Assembly: GCA_951804985.1 (NCBI GenBank)
Contig: OX638135.1
Span: 8,784,858 to 8,848,857 of the forward strand
Direction: 5' to 3'
DNA: 64,000 bases
DNA from: Dryomyza anilis
Taxonomy: Eukaryota; Arthropoda; Insecta; Diptera; Dryomyzidae
Shown: piece after piece, positions 21,951 to 32,500 of the stretch
How the letters are laid out: every line of letters begins with the position of its first letter
Position numbering within the stretch: the first letter of the stretch is position 1
Position numbers and translations under genes: made by a program
The notes under the pieces: generated by a model
The model's input: the letters and a program-made list of their open reading frames with translations, nothing else
What the model was told of the DNA's origin: nothing
Database searches by the model: none

Positions 21951-22558
21951 TGTTGTATGTTATAAAGTCCTTCTACTAGGACTTTAAGTTGATCCTATTT
22001 ATACTTACTGAGTCCTTTTTACTTTCTTTATATTATTTAAAACAACCGGGTCTTTTTTACTTTAAGACACTTTATTTCGCTTTAAAAGTTGGTTACACTT
22101 ATACTTGACATTTATTTGTAGACACTTCAGCTTATCGGAAACAATTGATTCTTAGTCTATACTTAACTTCTACATAACACCTCGTATTCTTATAATTTCA
22201 CAATAAATTGAGTAATTTCATCATGCTAAAATAACTTAGTCAGCGTATTTATAATTTCACAATAAATTGAGTACTTTCATCATTCTAAAATAACTAAGTC
22301 AGCATTTATTTGTGTGATCTGAGTGACCTATTTAACGTGGGCGTGTATACCTGTGCTATGTTAAGCGGTGTGCGCCAAGACAATTAAATGCTGTTTGTGT
22401 TTAACATGCATAATGCTTAACCCTAAAAGTATGCCATAAAGAATAATATACTGGTTATGTTATGTTGTGGATCATAAGCACGCTGTAAGTTCCACGATTA
22501 TGATACACAACAGTGGATCATATGTAAGCTGTGAACTCTACGATTATGATACACAACA
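21951..22558 (-). repeat. 5' LTR of G2
   Basis: 608 bp with TG...CA ends, ending acgattatgatacacaaca. It carries the element's promoter by family knowledge. Same internal tandem repeats as the 3' LTR. It is followed directly by GAAC. Confidence 0.92.
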
Positions 22559-22689
22559 GAACCGAGTGGACTACGAAGGAGTGGGCTTGGTTTTATGCCC
22601 TAGCTGAACGAGAGAACACACGACCTGGAGAGAATCAGGCCATGTATTTCCCTCGAACACTTACCATTGTAATACCTATAAAACAGGCT

Positions 22690-24240
22690 TACACATCCCC
22701 TATTAAATATATTGCATGTTGTTGGATTCGATCCCGGAACTCAAAGAAGATTTTGAAGCCCCTGCCCATATGTGCAAATTGTATTCCATCATAGCCCGAA
22801 TATTGGTGCTGTAGGCAGTGCGCAAGTCAGCAGAAGTGAAGTATGTCTTACATGCCCAAAACGTCAAGAACAGCTGACTGCGCAATATCCACAGGTCCCA
22901 TATTGAGGGGAGGGAGGGGTGAATCCATTCTTTTGTGAGATAACAGACAACATTGGGTCTTGCTTGCATTAAAATCAACTCTATTTGCAAGACCCCACTC
23001 TGAGATTGTTTTAAAGGTCATTATTGAGTGTATCATTCATTATGCGTCTTTTACTCGAAATCTCAAAAGAGTTTGGGCTTGTTGAATGAATATGAAGGAC
23101 AAATGTTGCTCTAACCATTACCTATCCAACCTACTATAAGAAGTTCCAGCACGGGAACCACGGACGGAGTAGTGGCCGCTTCATCATCATGACTTTTTCT
23201 TCATATGAATATTTTTGTTGCTTGTAAATGGTCAAGTTTCAAAAATTCATAAAAAATATCCAGCGTATCGATCCAACTATGTAGGTCGCAGATTTGGAAA
23301 GCTCTAATCATTACCTTTCCAACTTACTATAAGAAGTTCCAGCTCGGGGACCATGGACGGAGTACTGACCACTTCATCATCACCACTTTTTCTCAATATA
23401 TGACCAAGTTTAAAAGTGTATATAAAACGTCTAATGGATCGATCCATATATGTAGGTTCCATATTTGGAAAGCCCTGGACGGATTCGGAGTCATTTATGT
23501 GTACCAATCGGAAGATTTCATCCGCTAACAGTGCGGCTGTTAACGCTCTGTTAATGCTCTGTAAAAAAAATTGGTTTGTGTCTTTGCTAAAAAAAAATAC
23601 GTATTTAACTTCACATACTTTTGAACGACCCTTGAGAAAACTCGATATCCATCAAGTAAAAGGATCACCGACACCATAAGCAATTAGTTTTGAAACGATG
23701 GCTTCGTGTCACTCAATCAAAGGCCTTTGAAATATCTAAAGCTACAACCTTACTCTCCCCGACAAGGTCCATAAAATTATTCCACTTTTTTGAGAGGACC
23801 GCCATTAAATCACCCGTGGATCTAGTCCTACTGAAACCATATTGTTGGTCACTAAGTAATTCGTTGTGCTCAAATACTTTACAAGGTTGAAGTTTATTAC
23901 GCTCTCCATTACCTTAGAGAGCGCAGAGCATATTGCAATGGTTCGAAACTGGCTGGACATTGGCAACCTTCCAACAAGATGAAAATACTCCTGTCGTGTA
24001 GGAGATGTTGAATAGGTTACGCAACGGACAAGCCAGCGTTGACGGGCACTTCTTCAACACATGGGCCGTAATGCCATCTGGCCCGCAGGCTTTGTTGATA
24101 TTGAGGTTTGCTAGGATCTTTTGAACTGCCCGAGTACGAAAATGTATCTTCGACATAGTAGAAGAAACAAATTCAACGACGGGCAGAGGTTGATTGCTAT
24201 CTGGGAGTCTTGAAATATTTTCGAATAATTCTGCCAAGAG
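22690..24240 (-). pseudogene. CR1-type reverse transcriptase (copy B), interrupted
   Basis: 24237-23914 gives ILANLNINKACGPDGI and LFNISYTTGVFSSCWK, the RT start. 23890-23640 gives LLSDQQYGFSRTRSTGD and VVALDISKAFD (motif A). Then foreign or duplicated DNA (23105-23480). 23036-22703 gives VDFNASKTQCCLLSHK and the AYSTNIRAMMEYNLHIWAGAS block near the thumb. The active-site FADD box is not recognisable and probably lies in the disrupted part. Inactive. Confidence 0.8.
23105..23480. repeat. Two tandem ~185 bp copies inside CR1 RT
   Basis: The block tataagaagttccagc...catatttggaaagc occurs twice: about 23105-23295 and 23300-23480, with caaccatta/aatcattacct starts, ccacggacggagta cores and gtaggt..gatttggaaagc ends. 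It is not part of the RT protein and looks like an inserted repeat. Confidence 0.7.
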
Positions 24241-24250
24241 ATTAGCTTTA

Positions 24251-25430
24251 TCAACCGGTGAAGGTCTGGCTATTCATGACAAGGTTTGGAGAAGACGATG
24301 TCGTCTGATTCTTCACCCTTTTTACAAATGACCAGAAATTTTTACTACATCTATAGTAGAGAAGGACCTTTTTACGCACGTTTTGTTCGTGTAGAAACTT
24401 TTCGCACGAGATCACGGCAATACAGCGATTCCTAGCCTGCATGCGAAGTCTCTGAGTATCAGCATTCTTATTAGAACGGCAATTCTGGAAGGCTTTCGAC
24501 CTGACTGCAATCATGCAAGTTTCATTAAACCAAGAGTGGTCCGTGGGTTTAATGCTAATCTTTTTATAAGGTATGAAGCACCGCATACCTAATAAAATAA
24601 TATTTTTTACCATTAAGGCCGCGGCATTTATGTCTCTATCTGCGAAACACAATTGCCAATTAAAGTTGCGAAAAAATCATTTAACGCATCCCAATTTGCT
24701 TTTTCGTAAAGCCATACAGTCCTCTTCGGGGCTTTAATGGAAGATGCGCGTAAACTAGAATACGAAAACGCCGCGGAAATAATACAGTGGTCGGATGCAA
24801 ATGCAAGGACTTTTACATCATATTTTTCATGATGCGAAGTCAGAAAAAGATCTAAGACTTTTTACTCTGCCCACCGACGTGTGGAAGGTACGTCGGTTGA
24901 GTGAGTTGATTGCACTCGGCAAACAGCTCAACATAACAACCCTCCTGTGTTGATAAACCCGAGTGGCTCAACCAAGTGGCGTTGTGTATATTAAAGTCAC
25001 CAGCAACAACAATTTCACTGCCTGGAAATTGTTCCAATATATTTGAGATCGAATCAGATAGGGCATCTACTTGTTACAGGTTGAAAACCTATCTCAATTC
25101 GGACTCCTATAAATAAAACACAAGTGCATGATGTGTTGCAAGATTTTGAATTTAATCCACATATAATTAAATTAATTATCCGAAACACTATGTTGCTGCT
25201 GGTGCTGGTACGCAACGTCACTTCGAATAAAAAGGGCGACACCCCTATGGGCATAGAACAATGGCAGTAGGTGGTACACCGGTAATTGAACCCTCGCCAA
25301 CCTGAGTCTCACCTTATGCCATTATATGTGGCCTATAAATAGACACATGCTCATAAACAGCGAAAAAAATCGTCATCAGTCCACGAATGTGGCAAAAATC
25401 TATAGGAAAGAAATGCGACATTTTCGCTAC
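24251..25430 (-). pseudogene. CR1-type endonuclease and linker (copy B)
   Basis: 25037-24852 gives VAGDFNIHNATWLSHSG with the conserved GDFN box. 24850-24661 retains the last endonuclease block (VLAFASDHCIIS, with the SDH motif) that is missing in copy A. 24652-24251 gives the linker DHSWFNETCMIAVRSK and FWSFVKRVK. The first endonuclease block (25430-25260) is degraded. Confidence 0.78.
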
Positions 25431-25857
25431 TGGGCAAATTTAAAACAAACAAATTATTAGCGGGCGGCAGTTGAGACAAACAAGTGAGAGCGTAAGTTAA
25501 ACAGTGGTCAGTGTTATGCCTTGAGCTTTACGCACTCTTGCAGTCTCTGTCAGGCACGCAGATAGCGTGGAGTAGGATGGGGAAGGGACAGATAATATTT
25601 GGTTCTGTATATTTATAGTCTTTGGTTATTGTATGTTATTATTTTTTGAATGTATGATTTTATTTATTTTAATGGTTTTTATTGTTATGTGGTTGTTGCG
25701 GTGGACGACACTTAAAACAAAATTTTGCACGGCACTCGACAGATATTAAGACAAACTCGACGGACGAAAATTTAACGAATTAGAAAAAAAGATAAGAGGA
25801 CGACACGACACATCCGTCCCCTATCGTTGCGCAGACGTTACTCGCTACGCTACTAAA

Positions 25858-25938
25858 GATGCGGTTAGCCCCAGCCCAGGCTTGAACCGGAGACCTTTTG
25901 TCTCGCAGTCCAACGCACTAACCTTGAGCTACCGACGC
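25858..25938 (-). pseudogene. tRNA-like sequence (pseudo-tRNA or SINE head)
   Basis: The minus strand carries an A-box-like tagctcaaggttagtgcg and a B box ggttcaagcct 40 bp apart, with a T-stem that can pair (tccgg/ctggg, two wobbles) and ttgga before a ctgcgag loop. The anticodon stem 3' side (acaaa) and the acceptor ends do not pair properly. It sits just outside the CR1 copy B 5' region. A degenerate tRNA or a tRNA-derived SINE head is more likely than a working tRNA gene. Confidence 0.55.
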
Positions 25939-25945
25939 TACTTTT

Positions 25946-26185
25946 AATACCTGGTTAAAATAACAAATATATTTATTATGTTTTCCAACGGTATGGATTG
26001 GAGTTGTCCTTCATTACCATGCAATTGATTAAATTTTACTTTTTTTTAGAAAATATGATGTTTAAACGATAATACTGAAGAAAGAGGTACAACTATAAAT
26101 AATAACTATGACTACTTATTTAATATATTGTAAAACGTAAATTTAACATAGAAGAAAATATTGCATTCGTTTTGAAACCGTTACA
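25946..26185. other. Upstream region of the host gene
   Basis: AT-rich DNA between the tRNA-like sequence and the start codon. It should hold part of the 5' UTR and perhaps the promoter, but I see no convincing TATA box or initiator. A noncoding upstream exon cannot be excluded. Confidence 0.4.
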
Positions 26186-26581
26186 ATGGTAGTAAAATTC
26201 ACTTGGCTGTATTTATTTTTACTGCTTATTGCTGATTGTCTATGTGAAAGCAGTCAAAATATACCTATAGTTAAAATAAAACACAGTGAACCTAATAAAA
26301 TACAAAATGCAACCACAAATGCAGAAGCATCTCTCATTAATAACACGTTAAATTCCTCCATGACGATTAAGAATTTTGCGAAGGAGGTATTGCAAAACAA
26401 AGTTCAAAAATCTACAATTTATTATGAAATTCCTGTTATTACGACGCCATCTACAGTGCATTTATCGGGCGTACATGAAAGAAACGGTGCCAACAGAAAT
26501 ATTTTAAATCAACTTATACGTAATATGGATGGACGTTTACACAACATTCGAAATTTTGAAATGTATATAACAATCATACAG
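26186..26581 (+). CDS. CACHD1-like exon 1
   Basis: Start in acaATGg context. Encodes the signal peptide (LYLFLLLIADCLC) and N-glycosylation-rich N-terminus. Donor cag|gtaact, phase 0. Reading past the donor hits a stop within a few codons. Confidence 0.88.
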
Positions 26582-29500
26582 GTAACTACTGAAAATTAAT
26601 GAAATTAAATTAATTAATTTAATATTTCCTCTATTTCTTATTCAATTCTTAGTAAAATAGTATATAATACAAAATGAAAATCAATAAATTTAGACAGAAA
26701 AAAACTAAAACTACTCGTATCTACACTAGGGTGGTTCTAATTCCCTTTTTTTTGAACTACAAGTCAACGTACCTCAAACTATTTTCGCAATGATAACATA
26801 ATGTAATGATAGCATAAATAAATTCAATAAGTTAAATATGGTCATTATGTCCTGAGTTTGTATATTAAAGACATTAAGGATTTAAAAAAAATATATTAAA
26901 AAAAGGACCTTCCAATATATAATAAACAAGAAACAAAAAAAATGTATGTGTTTTGATACACCTCGTCAATTTCATCAATATATATATATCAAATTAAAGC
27001 TATTTAATGAACTATAATACAATATTCCTAATCTATAGTTTTTGTATAATTAACAAAAGATCTAATGATTTACCTTTAATTTGTTGTGCCAATTTCTTAC
27101 ACCAGTTGAAATATTTTATTAAATTATTTAAATTAACTCAATTGAGCCACTCCATACAAATCAACAAAAAAAAAAAAAAACAATTTTTCCAGGACTTTCT
27201 CAGAATTGGATGAAATTTGTAAGTATGTTGAAACAGCTCAAAATTAAGATATTGGCCAATATTCAGCTTTGCAGATGGTGTGGTTTCATATATTTGATGC
27301 TTTAATATGGAATGACTCATTTGACTTATTATAAATAATTTTAATTAAATATTGCAACTGGTGTTAGAAAGTGGTATATCAAATTAAAATAAAATCATCA
27401 GAGCTTAAAACAATTACATAAAAGCTATACATTATGAACATAATATTTTTAGTAAATTAGACATAAAATAAAATTCTAAACCTATTTTATTTTTAAACTG
27501 CTATATCTTTTATACTGTCAAGCCAATTTTGTTGCATTATAGTCTATTAAAAAGAAAATTAAAATATCTTTTATTTGATATTTATATTGATGAAATTGAA
27601 GAAGTGTATCAAAACATATATATTTGCTACTTACGTATTTCATATTGTCATGTCCTTCATATACAAACTCAGGACATAATGGCCATATGTAACTTACTTA
27701 ATTTATTTATACTATCATTACATATAGTTATCATCGCCATAAGGCAATACAAATTTTGAAGATTTGTTAGGAGTTTGCCAACACATATGACCGTGTAGCA
27801 CCGTCTTCCAATAATCGTAGGGTGTTGAAATTTGGGCAAGATGTTACGAACGATACTCCCTCACATAATTTGAGGTACGTTGACTCGTAAGGTGTACTTG
27901 AGTTTTTTCCATATGTTTCTGAACCACCCTAATCTACACACAGAAAAATCCTCTTTTGGCATGAGGTTAATTGAACCAACGTTTCAGTGTTGCAACCGAA
28001 ATACATTTGTTGTAACCTCATGTCATTAAAATGAACGTATCACCTTATTTTTCTACAATCGAAATGTTAGTCCGCGCAACTGCACGTTCGGTTGCCGTAA
28101 CCTCATGATTGCATTTTTTCATTCTGCGAAAATTGACATTCGTCCATTTGTTACGGCGCGCCGCGGCGATTGAGTAAGTTGTTGTATCAACAAAATAAAT
28201 GACAAACGGCAACCTCATGTCTACACTAAGAAAACAGAATGTTTATGAGAGTGTTGCTGCAACTAAAATACTACTCGCTTTAACAATTCCAATATGCAGG
28301 AAATACAAATAAATTTGCAGCAAAATTTTAAATAATTTGTAGACATCACATATTTTGTATTATTTGTGAGATGTTTCTTACAATCATCACGAAAAATGTC
28401 ATATTTGTGGTATATTCACTGCAACTACTAGAGAAATAGGTAGCATTGCTGCAAATATTCACATATTCCACAGATATTAATGCTTTTGTAGCAAAACTAT
28501 GAATATTGTCTAATTATCACAAAAAGTGTCAAATATTTGACTGGAATAATTTGCAACTGCAATGATGTTTAAGGCTCTAATACTTTTCAACCATCTTTCG
28601 TTTTCTTAGTGCAGTTCGGTTACCAGTTTCTTGCCAGAAGAAATAAATAAACGTCAAAAATTTTCACATGTCGCAAACAATAGGAAATTCATTAATTTAG
28701 TTACATTGCGAAATAAATATACAAATATTAATAAAATAATATATTTATACAATACAAATTGCTCATTAGCTAGTGAAATATAATATATATATAAAAAATA
28801 TGTGACCAGTTTTTTTTATTTATTGGTTATGAGGAAATAAAAAATAAATGCAGATACAAGTATCTTTTCAGAGTTTTTTTTTCAGAAAGCAGGAATTATA
28901 CAAAATTGTGTGCGCGACAATTTTACTCAATTATAATACAATAGAATACATAAGTTTTATATACATAAATAACTATGTTAAATTATAATTTCAATTGGAG
29001 GTTTAGAAAACCTCATGCATACCGACTAGGAGGTTGCGACAACTTCATGCTCACCAATTTGGAGGTTGTCGCAACCTCACGAACACCTATTTGGAGGTTA
29101 CCACAACCTCATTCTCACCGACTAGGAGGTTGTCACAACCAAATTAAGAGGATATTGCAACTACTTTATCAGTTGTTGCCGCAACCGAATGATTCGGTGA
29201 GATAATTTAGTTGGATGCCGCAACAAATCAGTTCTCTGTGTGTACTCACTTTTGAATCTCATAAACATTTCTACCTGGGAAATTTAGAAATATGCAAATT
29301 TTTATAGTTGGTGTTAATAACATTTATGAAACTTATAGTCGAACTAAGCCGACTATAAATAATCTACACATATGTTATAATGTGTGCGGTTACCTTTTAA
29401 AATATTTGAGAGGTCTCCAAGGCTTTCGAATTCTGCAAATTTTCGATCTTAGTACCCATATTTTGAGTACCCATATGTACGAACGGGTATGTGTACCGAA

Positions 29501-32500
29501 TTTTGTTTTTCGTTTCGTGGAGAAAACATTTTTCATCAAAAAAAAAGACCAACAAAAGTTTTCCTCTGGCGGTATAACGAAAAATTTAACCGTAGATGTC
29601 AGTGTTATGTGTGGTATTTGAACATAAGTGGTCGTATTAAAAGTCACAATCGACCGATCATTTTTTGTCAGCGTACTCATTTTTTGTCAGCGTAGATATA
29701 TAAGTTATCTAAATTAGGAGTTTCATTGATCTAGTTCTTCTAATTTAAAGTAATTTTGATTTCAACAGACAGGCAGGCAGACAATCGAATTAGAAGGTCA
29801 TGCAGATCAAGAATATATATACTTTTCCTTAAGTGATATTCTTCATTCTGTGTGTTACAAACGGCGTACCAAACTGAATATACCCTTTCACTCTCTGTGG
29901 GTATAAATATTCATTTATTGAATACAGAATCGTATTTGAACACAACATAAATTAAATTTCGTTAAGAGAGTATGTTGTAAAATAAATATCATAATTTTAT
30001 AAGAAATATATTTTCAAAACGTCTAAAATTTTATCATACATTTAAAATTAAAAACGATGACATCGATACGTATTAATATATTTTTTTTTTATTCAGTTGA
30101 TAATCTTAAAGCCTATTAAGGCCAAACTGATTACATAGTATATCTTAATGGCAAAATAACTAAATTTATTTATTATAACTTTAATGAATGTAGTAATATA
30201 AATTCTAAAATAATTTAAACCCACCCCTGCGAATATGAAATACTACACCCAGAAAAAAATTCCCTCAAATCCCATTAAAATTGGTCAATAGGACAATTAT
30301 TGATTTAATAGTATACAAAAAATAAAATTGTTCATATAAACTCAATGGTAATGTCATGGTATTTTCTAGTATTTAATGGTATTTTCCGATTAAAATAATA
30401 ATTTATTCTATTGAATATAGTATTTTTTTCTGGGTGTATGCATTTATTTTTTAATTCAAGGAAATTTTCGATTCTGTGAGTTCAACAAAAAAGACCAGTA
30501 CCAGACCAGTACCAGTCGAACCAATTGGCACCGCTTATTCAAATTCTGAAAAACCTGCACCAGTTCCAGCGGATGAAATAACAAAAACGTTGCTACAATT
30601 TTCCAAACGCCTCTCCAATAAATTACTGAAGGCCCAAAACGTTGTAATTGAATTGAATGCTTTCTTCCGGAGTAACATTACTGAGTTATTTACGAACAGC
30701 AACATCGCACATACGAAAACAACAAATAATAGATCAACTTCCAATGACATAAATAGCAGAACACCGTTTTTGAATACTTTCATTGAATCTTGTCCACGTT
30801 TTCAAAATACGAACAGTCACACAGAGCTAAATTACAATAAAAATCAAATACTGATTATGAATTTACAAAATAATGCAAATATGACACATGGGAATGGAAC
30901 TGATTGCGCACTTGAATGCAAAGACTTTGAAAGTTCGTATATAGCAAATGGTCGATTAATTACGAAAATACATAGTTATCAAAACTGTTTAACACAATCC
31001 AAATTATTAACAACTTTGTCGTCATCAAAGTATATGCAGAGTTCCAACCAAACAACTAATTTAAAGTATTTCCGAAGAAATCATTTTAAACATGTTTATT
31101 TTTTATCGCGCTACGACCATGCTAGCGATAGCAATAAACAGTTCTACAATGATCTGCATTTTCGATATTTATATGTATCGGCTATCACAAATAAATTTGT
31201 TTTTTTGTTAATCGATGTGGGTTCGGCGCTTAGTATAGCACATCTGGATTTAACAAAATTATTTGGTAAATATAAAAACAATCAGCATGCCTAGCCTGAA
31301 ACACTTTCAACCCAAAAGTCGTGGGAGAACTTAAATGTTTTAAGAATATATTTTGGACATCTCCCCCGAGTATTTTAAGACTAAAATAAAAAAAATCATA
31401 GGCAGGTTTTTTAAAATATCGCAGTTTCAATTTTTTAGGTGCGGTTTTTTTGAAAATATTTGTTTGAAAATAACTTTTTTCTTTTTTTTTTGCTCAAACT
31501 ATTAACTTTAGCCACTAAAATAACTCATAAAAATTTCACATAATTTGTCCACCGTTATGGGTCATAATTAGTGGTAACAAGTGCCAAAACATAGGTTTTT
31601 TAAAAAATAGTTCGTTTTTGAGCATTATATCCTTAAATACTATTAAATATTATATACACGGATTAACGTGCATAAATGTATGTACCAAACAAACTAAACC
31701 CTAATCCGCTATCTTTAAAAATTGAGAAGATATTCCAAATCAAATTAAAATGTTCTTGAAAATTTGGTAAAAAAAACGTTCAACTTTTAGTAAACCATAA
31801 ATAATTGAATTTTAACAAATCAATTTGAAAATTTGAGTCACATTTACCAAAAGTAGACCATATTAGCTACATTATTGAATAAAAAAAAGAGCTCTTGTAG
31901 TGGACTTTTCCAAAGATATTGTGATTTTACCTTGTAATTATTATATATTTTGAAATAAAAAAATTAAAAATATACACTATATTTTCCGTTTTTTATCACA
32001 ATATCTTTTGAAATATTCACAACAGTAAGTAAAATGTTTATTCCAGCTTGTAGCTAATAAAGTCTACTTTTAGGAAATGTTGCTCAAATTTGCAAATTGA
32101 TTAGTTAAAATGGTTTACTAAAAGTTGAACGTTTTTTTGACCAAATTTCCAAGAAAATTTGACTTTGATTTGGAATACCTTCTCAACTATTAAAGATAGC
32201 GAATTGGGGTTTAGTTTGTTTGGTACATACATTTATGTACGTTAATCCGTTTATAGACTATTTAATAGTATTCAAGGATATAATGCTCAAAAAAGGACTA
32301 TTATTGAAAAAAAAACTATATTTTCGCACTTGTTACCACTAATTATAACCCATAACGATGGACAAATTATGTGAAATTTTTATGGGTTAGTTTAGTGGCT
32401 AAAGTTAATAGTTTGAGAAAAAAAAAGAAAAAAGTTATTTTCAATGAAATATTTTCAAAAAACCGCACAAAAAAATTGAAACCGCGATATTTTAAAAAAC

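Larger units (their letters stand above)
12615..22558 (-). mobile_element. Ty3/gypsy-like env-bearing LTR retrotransposon G2, nearly full length
   Basis: A 9.9 kb minus-strand element. 5' LTR 21951-22558, PBS 21935-21947, gag about 21093-20038, pol 20037-16821, env 15952-14240, PPT 13212-13222, 3' LTR 12615-13209. GAAC is duplicated at 12611-12614 and 22559-22562. A mini-me copy (13451-14123) lies near the env 3' end. Gene order and an envelope gene match insect errantivirus-type elements. It has several frameshifts, a stop between gag and pro, and an RT deletion, so it is defective. Confidence 0.92.
22559..25850 (-). mobile_element. CR1-type non-LTR retrotransposon copy B, main part
   Basis: Minus-strand element, 5' UTR near 25440-25850, endonuclease 24660-25430, linker 24250-24650, RT 22700-24240; the 3' end lies beyond G2 at 12372-12614. 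It carries a ~375 bp tandem-duplicated insertion at 23105-23480. It is shared with copy A over the 5' half. Confidence 0.82.
26582..30460 (+). other. Intron 1 of the CACHD1-like gene (3.9 kb)
   Basis: Mostly transposon-derived: a TA-flanked element 26729-27929, a TACACACAG element 27935-29244 containing a smaller MITE 28224-28611, a mini-me copy 29272-29906, and a short MITE 30243-30440 that ends 20 bp before the acceptor. The remainder is AT-rich without genes. Confidence 0.8.

Noticed and set aside
23304..23679. Open frames around 23300-23680 as separate genes
   Set aside because: They fall in the ~185-bp tandem repeat and antisense to CR1 RT.
31266..31294. Exon 2 frame continuing to a stop at 31294 as an alternative C-terminus
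   Set aside because: A good donor at 31266 and in-phase continuation of the VWA domain in exon 3 make splicing far more likely; the extra residues run into the foldback element.
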